Source: an uncultured bacterium
GTDB lineage: Bacteria; Desulfobacterota; Desulfovibrionia; Desulfovibrionales; Desulfovibrionaceae
Assembly: GCA_905215675.1 (NCBI GenBank)
Contig: CAJMRA010000186.1
Coordinates: 1-5,474, forward strand
DNA: 5,474 bases
Reading direction: 5' to 3'
Made by a program: the position numbers and the translations under genes. The notes under the pieces were generated by a model. It was not told the DNA's origin, ran no database searches, and saw only the letters and a program-made list of their open reading frames with translations. This document shows positions 1 through 4,608 of this stretch, in pieces (position 1 is the first letter of the stretch; each line of letters starts with the position of its first letter).

Positions 1-1
1 A

Positions 2-25
2 GCGGAAAAACCGCGTTTTTTCCGC
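2..25 (+). terminator. possible terminator-like hairpin of an upstream unit
   Basis: GCGG (2-5), an A5 loop and CCGC (11-14) are followed by GTTTTTT (15-21), which resembles a short intrinsic terminator. Alternatively GCGGAAAAA (2-10) pairs with TTTTTCCGC (17-25). The left end is cut by the window edge, so the full stem and the gene it would terminate cannot be seen. The 4-bp stem is weak by itself. Confidence 0.35.
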
Positions 26-43
26 GAAACGCCAGGCCGTATG

Positions 44-68
44 GTTTGAAACGCAACGCGTTTCAAAC
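44..68. repeat. perfect 11-bp inverted repeat upstream of the DUF1848 gene
   Basis: GTTTGAAACGC (44-54) and GCGTTTCAAAC (58-68) are exact inverted copies around a 3-nt centre, AAC. The repeat lies 24 bp before the start codon. There is no T run on either side that would make it a standard terminator. It overlaps a weak sigma70-like match, TTGAAA (46-51), 18-nt spacer, GAAAAT (70-75), so an operator or a leader hairpin are both possible. Confidence 0.5.
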
Positions 69-92
69 TGAAAATACTCCAATGGAGGGGGA

Positions 93-1100
93 ATGCCGCT
101 TGTCTCATCCGTGCGCCGTGAAGCCCGCGTCGCGGAACCTCTTGTCGTTTCCGCCAGCCGTGCAACGGATATTCCGGCCTTTCACGGCGACTGGTTCATG
201 GGACGCCTGCGGGCCGGGTTCTGTCGGCGTCGCAATCCCTGCAACAGCAGGCAGGAAAGCGTCATTTCCTTTGCGCGAACCCGCGTCTTTGTTTTCTGGA
301 CAAAGCATCCGCTTGCCTTCCTGCCTTTTTTGCCGGAAATCGAGGCGTCGGGAAGACAGTTTTATTTTCAGTACACACTGAACGATTATGTGAGGGAGCG
401 GCTGGAACCCCGTCTGCCTTCCCTGAACCGGCGTCTCGACACCTTCCGGCGTCTGGCGGACAGCGTCGGACCGCAGCGGGTCGTCTGGCGTTTCGATCCT
501 CTTGTGCTGGGAAACGATCTGGGGGTGGAACGGCTTCTCGATCGTGTGGATCGCCTCGGGCGGCTTCTTTCGCCCTATACGGAAAAGCTTGTTTTCAGCT
601 TTCTTGATATGTATCGCAAGACGCGGTGCGCCTTGCGCAGGCATGATCCGTCCTTGCACGCGCCCACGGAGGCGGAAATGCGGGAGCTGGCCGGGGGAAT
701 TGTGCGTCTCAACGCGACCTGGCCGCATGCCCTGACCATTGCCGCCTGTGCCGAAGAACTTGATCTGCGCGCGCTGGGCGTCGCAAGGAACAAATGTATC
801 GACGATGCGCTTATTCTGCGCCTGTGCCCGCGGGATGAGGACGTGCGGCGAGCCCTGTCGCCCGGTCCGCGGCAAGGGGCGCTGCTTGCGTCCGCGGCGG
901 CGGAGAGCGGCAGGGAGAGCATCAGGGACAAGGGACAGCGCACGTTCTGCGGCTGTATTCCGAGCAGGGATATCGGCGCGTACGGTACCTGTCCGCATTT
1001 TTGCGTCTATTGCTATGCCAACCGTTCGGAACGGCTTGTTCGGGCCGCCATGGAGCGTTGCCGCGTCAACCCCGAAGAACGGGAAAGCCTGCTGCCGTGA
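93..1100 (+). CDS. DUF1848 family protein with C-terminal CX3CX2C cysteine cluster
   Basis: This 335-residue protein is recognised as DUF1848, a family of unknown function common in anaerobes. The N terminus carries the family hallmark VSASRATDIPAF (19-30), followed by the region around residues 35-50 with Arg-Asn-Pro. The middle contains Trp-Arg-Phe-Asp-Pro (132-136), a CAE motif (219-221) and KCID (234-237). The C terminus has CGC (286-288), the phrase IGAYGTCPH (294-302) and the triad C300-X3-C304-X2-C307 followed by YAN. The triad has the spacing of a radical-SAM [4Fe-4S] site but lies near the end of the chain. No signal peptide or membrane segment is seen. ATG at 93 follows GGAGGGGG (84-91). 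An in-frame GTG at 111 is less well placed. The gene is monocistronic in the window and convergent with the next operon. Family assignment is firm; Fe-S binding is inferred, and substrate and reaction are unknown. Confidence 0.9.
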   Translation: MPLVSSVRREARVAEPLVVSASRATDIPAFHGDWFMGRLRAGFCRRRNPCNSRQESVISFARTRVFVFWTKHPLAFLPFLPEIEASGRQFYFQYTLNDYVRERLEPRLPSLNRRLDTFRRLADSVGPQRVVWRFDPLVLGNDLGVERLLDRVDRLGRLLSPYTEKLVFSFLDMYRKTRCALRRHDPSLHAPTEAEMRELAGGIVRLNATWPHALTIAACAEELDLRALGVARNKCIDDALILRLCPRDEDVRRALSPGPRQGALLASAAAESGRESIRDKGQRTFCGCIPSRDIGAYGTCPHFCVYCYANRSERLVRAAMERCRVNPEERESLLP

Positions 1101-1119
1101 GGCAGCAGGCTTCGTTCTT
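1075..1119. terminator. strong hairpin, likely bidirectional terminator between convergent units
   Basis: AAGCCTGCTGCC (1085-1096) pairs perfectly with GGCAGCAGGCTT (1101-1112) around a GTGA loop. An outer stem, AAGAACG (1075-1081) with CGTTCTT (1113-1119), continues it after a 3-nt bulge (1082-1084). The stop codon TGA of the DUF1848 gene lies in the loop. The plus-strand exit reads TTCGTTCTT and the minus-strand exit reads TTTCCCGTTCTT. Both are T-rich but not ideal, so the hairpin could end transcription of both converging units. Confidence 0.75.
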
Positions 1120-1150
1120 GCAGGGCTCCGGCGAATAGCCGGGAAAGCGA

Positions 1151-1513
1151 TCAGGCCCGCACGGCGGCCAGCGCGTCCATGAGGCGGCGGGCATCGTCGG
1201 CGGTGGGGGTCGGGGGCAGGCTTGCAAGCATGCCGAGACCTTCCATGACGTCATGAAACTCCGATGCGTCCATGTCGCTGACGGCCGCGGTATGGATCAT
1301 GGCATTGATTTGCAGAATGCCGATGACGGCCTTGCGCAGGTCCTCGGCCGACAGGCCGAGATCCAGTATGGCGAGGGTCGGGTTTTGCCGCCGGACGGCA
1401 TCCATGCCGGCGTCCAGATCGGCGACCGTGCGCAGGGAAGCGCCGTGGGCGGCAAAGACGGGAACACACTCCGCCCATGCTTCGGGACGCGGGGAAATGA
1501 GCAGAATGTCCAT
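1151..1513 (-). CDS. small degenerate receiver-like (REC) domain protein
   Basis: This 120-residue protein has the size and rhythm of a stand-alone response-regulator receiver domain. It starts with a first strand MDILLIS (1-7) and has a third strand LAILDLGL (47-54) with Asp51 where the phospho-acceptor normally sits. The other active-site residues look altered. The usual acidic pair after strand 1 is Ser7-Pro8, and the invariant Lys before the cis-Pro appears to be missing in ASLPPTP (97-103). Ser79 may occupy the Thr/Ser position. No output domain is present. ATG at 1513 lies 12 nt after the NifX-like stop, and TAGAGGA, overlapping that stop, supplies the ribosome binding site. It is the last gene of the operon. 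A pseudo-receiver adaptor is inferred; the fold call comes from pattern reading and is moderate. Confidence 0.65.
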   Translation of the reverse strand: MDILLISPRPEAWAECVPVFAAHGASLRTVADLDAGMDAVRRQNPTLAILDLGLSAEDLRKAVIGILQINAMIHTAAVSDMDASEFHDVMEGLGMLASLPPTPTADDARRLMDALAAVRA

Positions 1514-1525
1514 GACGACCGTCCT

Positions 1526-1906
1526 CTAGTGCTGATGGCCGCCGCCGCAGGTGAAATCGGTGGAGAAGGGCGGCAGTTTGCCTTCGAGGAACGCCTGAAC
1601 GGCCGCGCCTACCGTGGGGTACTGACCGGCGAAGTAGACGTCAACGCCCACCTGCTGGAAGCCCATGAGCGGACGCATGCCCATGCCGCCCGCCAGCAAC
1701 TTCTTGACGCCGTGGGAGGCCAGATGCTGCACGGGCGCCATGCAGCCGCCCTGCTGATGGGGCACGTTTTCCAGCGTGGTGACGGACTTGACCACATTGT
1801 CTTCGATTTCCACGAGGGTATAGATATCGCAATGACCGAAGTGCATGCCCATCTGGGCGTCGAGACCGCCGGGCATGGCAGAAGGAACGGCAAGAAGGAA
1901 GCTCAT
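1526..1906 (-). CDS. NifX/NafY-fold (ORP/MTH1175-like) metallocluster-binding protein
   Basis: This 126-residue protein belongs to the dinitrogenase iron-molybdenum cofactor biosynthesis fold. The family includes NifX, the NifB C-terminal domain, MTH1175 and the Desulfovibrio orange protein ORP, which bind metal-sulfur clusters. Visible hallmarks are MHFGHC (21-26), a QQGGCM segment (51-56), GGMGMRPLMGF (73-83) and VDVYFAG (88-94). A FLEGKLPPF segment (107-115) and the tail C120-GGG-H124-Q-H126 complete it. Cys26, Cys55, Cys120 and several His residues are candidate cluster ligands. ATG at 1906 is chosen over earlier in-frame codons because AGGAGAG lies just upstream and the family N terminus begins there. 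It follows the ATPase pair by 35 nt and precedes the receiver-like gene by 12 nt. It is a candidate orthologue of ORP; the metal bound cannot be read from sequence. Confidence 0.87.
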   Translation of the reverse strand: MSFLLAVPSAMPGGLDAQMGMHFGHCDIYTLVEIEDNVVKSVTTLENVPHQQGGCMAPVQHLASHGVKKLLAGGMGMRPLMGFQQVGVDVYFAGQYPTVGAAVQAFLEGKLPPFSTDFTCGGGHQH

Positions 1907-1941
1907 GGTGTCTCTCCTGAACTGGTCGAGGGTCGCGCGGG

Positions 1942-2832
1942 CTATTTCCGGCCCTGCCGGTTGCCTGCGGGAAAGTCCTGAAGGGCCGACCACATGTCCT
2001 TCAGGAGATGTCCGAGAGGATTGTCGAATTCCGTAAGGGCCTGTCGGCGTACCATGGCGCGGGTCACGACCGGATCAAAGGGGAGTCTTCCCGCGAGGAA
2101 ATGTCCCTGTTCCGCGCAATCGGCGGCGATGGCGTCGGCTTCGGCGGTATTGAGGTCCGCCTTGTTGATGATGACGGCCAGCGGAATGCGGAAATGACGG
2201 CAAAGATCGGCCACCCGGCCGAAATCATGGCGTCCCGAGGGCGTCGGTTCCACGACGCCCACGGCCAGATGCGCGCCGGACAGGGAACTGATGACCGGAC
2301 ACCCCACGCCCGGAGAACCGTCGCAGAGAATGGTATCCAGCCCCTGTTCCCGCGCCCGGTTGCGGGCTTCGGCCTTGAGCAGGCTGACGAGCCGCCCGGA
2401 GTTCTCCTTGCCCGGCGCAAGCTGGGCGTGAACCATGAGACCGAAGCGGCTCCGGCTGACGAACCAGTCGCCGCAGCGTGTTTCGGGAAAGTCGATGGCC
2501 TGCTGCGGACACAGGGCCGCGCAGACGCCGCAGCCTTCGCAGCGCAGGGAATCCACCACGGGAATGCCGCCGTCGGTCTGTCTGACGGCTTCAAAGCGGC
2601 AGAGTTCCGCGCACTGTCCGCAGGCGATGCAGTCGTCGCCGCGGATGACGGCTTCGTTGCCGGATACAAAGGGGTGATGCTCCTGTACCTCGGGACGCAG
2701 CAGGATATGGAGATCTGGGGCGTCCACATCCAGATCGCAGACGACCTTGTTGCGGGCAAGGTGGGCGAAGGCGGCGCAGACGGTGGTCTTGCCGGTTCCG
2801 CCCTTGCCGCTGATGACGACGATTTCACGCAT
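1942..2832 (-). CDS. MinD/Mrp-type ATPase with two ferredoxin-like [4Fe-4S] motifs (paralogue 2)
   Basis: This 296-residue cytoplasmic P-loop ATPase is of the MinD/Mrp/NBP35 class, in the sub-group with a ferredoxin domain inserted near the N terminus. The deviant Walker A SGKGGTGKTT is at 8-17, with signature Lys10. DLDVDAPD (33-40) follows as switch I. Two complete clusters come next: C68-X2-C71-X2-C74-X3-C78 and C98-X2-C101-X2-C104-X3-C108-Pro. DGSPGVGCP (171-179) is the Walker B/switch II region and NKADL (223-227) is the base-recognition motif. ATG at 2832 overlaps the end of the upstream paralogue by 8 nt, indicating translational coupling, and GGGAGG precedes it. The in-frame extension upstream is the shadow of that paralogue. 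Such pairs occur in the Desulfovibrio ORP gene set; a role in cluster loading or transfer to the NifX-like partners is inferred. Confidence 0.9.
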   Translation of the reverse strand: MREIVVISGKGGTGKTTVCAAFAHLARNKVVCDLDVDAPDLHILLRPEVQEHHPFVSGNEAVIRGDDCIACGQCAELCRFEAVRQTDGGIPVVDSLRCEGCGVCAALCPQQAIDFPETRCGDWFVSRSRFGLMVHAQLAPGKENSGRLVSLLKAEARNRAREQGLDTILCDGSPGVGCPVISSLSGAHLAVGVVEPTPSGRHDFGRVADLCRHFRIPLAVIINKADLNTAEADAIAADCAEQGHFLAGRLPFDPVVTRAMVRRQALTEFDNPLGHLLKDMWSALQDFPAGNRQGRK

Positions 2833-3712
2833 GGGACACCTCCCGGCCCTGTCGGCGCAGGGCGTCGCGCAGGTCGACGAAACGTTGCCGCCACGTATCC
2901 GAGAGATCGGCCAGCAGGGCCCCGGCGGCATATTGTTCGGCGGCGGCGCGTTCAAAGGGAAGTTCGGCAAGCAGCGGCAGTCCTTCCCGGCGGCAGTAGG
3001 CGCGCACGGCTTCGTCGCCCTCGGCATTGCCGTCGGCTCCGGCCCGGTTGACGACCACGGCCACGGGCTTGCCCAGGGGACGGAACGCCTCATGCGCAAG
3101 GCGGAAGTCATGGAAGCCGAAAGGCGTGGGATCGGCGACAAGCAGCAGCATGTCCACATCGCGCGCGACCGTCACCGCCGGACAACTCACGCCCGGAGGC
3201 GCGTCGAGCAGCGCGTCGGCGTCCGCCTCCCGGAGCAGCTCGTTCAGGCGGGAATGCAGCCGTCGGAGCAGGGGAGGCGTCATGGCTTCGCCGATACGGG
3301 TTCTTCCCATGAGAAAACGAATGCTTCCGTCAAGCGCATCGCCGTCTTCGATGACGCCGAGTTCTCGCTGCGTCACACGCAGGGCGTCGCGGGGGCAGAC
3401 GGCAAAGCAGCCGCCGCAGCCGTGGCACATGTCGGGAAACAGGGAATTTTTCCCCGCAAAGGCGGCAATGGCCTTGTAGCGGCAGATGTCGCGGCAGCGT
3501 CCGCACGCGTCGCAGCGTTCGACGTCCAGACGCGGCACGTCAAGCCCCGCCTGCATGCTCCGGACAAGATGCGGATGCAGGAAAAGATGCAGGTTGGGGG
3601 CTTCCGCGTCGGTATCCACGGCCACCAGGGGCGCGTCCCATACGCGGGCAAGAGATGCGGCGACGCTGGTTTTCCCGGCGCCCCCCTTGCCGCTGGCAAT
3701 GGCGATACGCAT
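2825..3712 (-). CDS. MinD/Mrp-type ATPase with two ferredoxin-like [4Fe-4S] motifs (paralogue 1)
   Basis: This 295-residue paralogue of the downstream gene shares its domain order. Deviant Walker A SGKGGAGKTS is at 7-16, with signature Lys9, and DTDAEAPN (33-40) is switch I. The ferredoxin insert has C67-X2-C70-X2-C73-X3-C77 and C96-X2-C99-X2-C102-X3-C106-Pro. DAPPGVSCP (170-178) is the switch II region and VVNRAG (220-225) stands where NKxD normally lies. The two paralogues differ over most of their length, so this is an old duplication rather than a recent repeat. ATG at 3712 starts 9 nt after the stop of the DUF134 fusion, and TAGGAG overlapping that stop is the ribosome binding site. The tandem arrangement and overlap suggest equal expression and a possible heterodimer. 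The ATPase/Fe-S call is firm; the substrate is inferred from context. Confidence 0.9.
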   Translation of the reverse strand: MRIAIASGKGGAGKTSVAASLARVWDAPLVAVDTDAEAPNLHLFLHPHLVRSMQAGLDVPRLDVERCDACGRCRDICRYKAIAAFAGKNSLFPDMCHGCGGCFAVCPRDALRVTQRELGVIEDGDALDGSIRFLMGRTRIGEAMTPPLLRRLHSRLNELLREADADALLDAPPGVSCPAVTVARDVDMLLLVADPTPFGFHDFRLAHEAFRPLGKPVAVVVNRAGADGNAEGDEAVRAYCRREGLPLLAELPFERAAAEQYAAGALLADLSDTWRQRFVDLRDALRRQGREVSHA

Positions 3713-3721
3713 GACGGACTC

Positions 3722-4405
3722 CTACTTGTTGGGAGCGTCGGCAAAGGGCAGTTCGCCCTTGAGGAAGCGTTCCGCCGCCTCGCGCACGCTGCCGCCGTCC
3801 ACATTCTGGCAGATCTTGATGCCCGCGGCGGTCAGGGCTTCAAAGGCCTTGGGGCCCACGTAGCCGCTCAGGACGACCTGCACGCCTTCGCGCGCCAGCC
3901 GTTCGGCCGTTTCGATGCCCGCTCCCATGCTCATGGTCTGGGATGCGCCGTTGTCCACATACCGGGGCGTCATGTCCGGCAGGTCCAGAAGAACGAAACC
4001 GCCCGCCCGGCCGAAGCGGGGATCGACGGCGTCGTCAAGCGTGGGGCCTTCACTGGAAATGGCTATTTTCTGCATGATGTTCTCCTTTGCGGATGCCGGA
4101 AAGGCGCCGGGAGCGGCCAGGGCATAGGCGCCCCCCTCGATGCGCAGGGCAAGTCCGCGGCAAAGCGCCCGCGCCACGGTGCGGCGCGCGGCGGCCAGCG
4201 TGCGCCCGAAGGTGTGCCGCGAGACGCGCATGCAGCGCGCGGCTTCGCTGCCGGTCATACCTTCCAGATCCGCCAGCCGCAGGGCTTCCAGCTCGTCCAC
4301 GCTGAGGCGCGCTTCTTCCAGCTCGGTCATGGGTATGCCGCGCGGTTTGAAATAGGTGACGTGAGGCGCGCAGGCCACATAGCGGCATTGTTTGGGACGC
4401 GGCAT
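3722..4405 (-). CDS. DUF134 (UPF0251) HTH protein fused to a C-terminal NifX/NafY-like domain
   Basis: This 227-residue two-domain protein is the first gene of the operon. Residues 1-94 match DUF134, a small family with a sigma-like helix-turn-helix: MPRPKQCR at the start, VTYFKPRGIP (16-25), LSVDELEALRLADLEG (34-49), an HTH at about 50-81 and RIEGGAY (88-94). A short Ala/Pro-rich linker (95-110) leads to a NifX/NafY-like domain at 111-227, with DPRFGRAGGF (128-137), GAGIETAERL (161-170) and FLKGELPF (214-221). Unlike the stand-alone NifX protein of the operon it has no Cys/His tail, and its only Cys is Cys199. ATG at 4405 is preferred to an in-frame TTG at 4432 because the family begins with MPRPK and GAGAGA lies just upstream. 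Inference: a cluster-sensing regulator, or a cluster carrier tethered to DNA, perhaps controlling its own operon. Confidence 0.88.
   Translation of the reverse strand: MPRPKQCRYVACAPHVTYFKPRGIPMTELEEARLSVDELEALRLADLEGMTGSEAARCMRVSRHTFGRTLAAARRTVARALCRGLALRIEGGAYALAAPGAFPASAKENIMQKIAISSEGPTLDDAVDPRFGRAGGFVLLDLPDMTPRYVDNGASQTMSMGAGIETAERLAREGVQVVLSGYVGPKAFEALTAAGIKICQNVDGGSVREAAERFLKGELPFADAPNK
4075..4088 (-). promoter_or_regulatory. internal Shine-Dalgarno site for a NifX-only product
   Basis: Inside the fusion gene, AAAGGAGA (4088-4081) lies 5 nt ahead of CATC-type spacing to an in-frame ATG at 4075, residue 111 of the fusion (AAGGAG to ATG spacing is 6 nt). It begins exactly at the NifX domain, so a 117-residue protein (4075-3722) could be made separately. 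This ribosome binding site is stronger than the one at 4405. Whether it is used is unknown. Confidence 0.6.
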
Positions 4406-4423
4406 GGATGTCTCTCTCGTGTT

Positions 4424-4433
4424 TTTGTACAAA
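4424..4433. promoter_or_regulatory. 10-bp palindrome TTTGTACAAA near the expected operon start site
   Basis: TTTGTACAAA is a perfect palindrome centred about 23 bp upstream of the DUF134 start codon. It lies just downstream of the candidate -10/-12 elements, where a bound protein would block initiation. An operator is inferred from position only. Confidence 0.35.
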
Positions 4434-4435
4434 TG

Positions 4436-4451
4436 AGCATAACTCTTGCCC
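4436..4451 (-). promoter_or_regulatory. sigma54-like promoter element for the ATPase/NifX operon
   Basis: Read on the minus strand, GGGCAAGAGTTATGCT (4451-4436) aligns with the sigma54 consensus TGGCACG-N4-TTGCW at 9 of 12 fixed positions. The key GG (4450-4449) and GC (4438-4437) are separated by the required 10 nt. The site is about 31 bp upstream of the start codon. I recall that the D. vulgaris ORP operons are reported to be sigma54-dependent, which supports this reading. No sigma54 activator gene is in the window. Confidence 0.5.
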
Positions 4452-4463
4452 GGGACAAGTCAA
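4436..4463 (-). promoter_or_regulatory. sigma70-like promoter overlapping the sigma54-like element
   Basis: On the minus strand TTGACT (4463-4458) and TATGCT (4441-4436) are separated by 16 nt, matching 5/6 and 4/6 consensus bases. Transcription would start near 4429 and give a leader of about 25 nt. The element shares its -10 with the sigma54-like -12, so the two readings compete. An imperfect dyad CTTGCCCGGGACAAG (4445-4459) fills the spacer. Confidence 0.45.
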
Positions 4464-4546
4464 GGGGGTTCCTCGATGAAAGGGAATTTTGCGGGCGATT
4501 CTTGCGACTTGCGCGGTGCGGTGTGTCGGCGTAGGGTAAGCGCCCG

Positions 4547-4575
4547 CCGGGAAGGAACTGTCGGTGTTCCCCCGG
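4547..4575 (+). repeat. imperfect inverted repeat GGAAC-N7-GTTCC upstream of the permease gene
   Basis: GGAAC (4554-4558) and GTTCC (4566-4570) form a dyad, extended by CCGGG (4547-4551) and CCCGG (4571-4575) after a two-base AA bulge. It lies about 110 bp upstream of the sigma54-like element on the other strand and 34 bp before the permease start. No T run follows, so a terminator is unlikely. It could be an activator site or a leader hairpin. Confidence 0.4.
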
Positions 4576-4608
4576 CCTTGTCAGGGAACGTGGAACAACG
4601 GGAAAGAT

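Noticed and set aside
105..998. Minus-strand open frame of 297 codons
   Set aside because: It is the shadow of the DUF1848 gene, whose family motifs are clear on the plus strand.
1253..1981. Plus-strand open frame of 242 codons
   Set aside because: It is opposite the NifX-like and receiver-like genes, which have ribosome binding sites and family motifs; this frame has neither.
2008..3051. Plus-strand open frame of 347 codons
   Set aside because: It is antisense to the second ATPase gene; the protein shows no recognisable domain and the opposite strand has a full Walker A and eight cluster cysteines.
4489..4505. Possible sigma54 site upstream of the permease gene (CGGGCGATTCTTGCG)
   Set aside because: GG and GC are 9 nt apart rather than 10, and the flanking bases match poorly.
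2747..4534. Long plus-strand open frame (595 codons) opposite the ATPase and DUF134 genes
   Set aside because: It is the antisense shadow of well-recognised minus-strand genes in high-GC DNA. Its translation is rich in His, Gly, Ala and Arg with no family motif, and it has no good ribosome binding site.
4511..4538. Sigma70-like TTGCGC-N17-TAGGGT upstream of the permease gene
   Set aside because: Only half of the consensus bases match in each box, which is expected by chance in this region.
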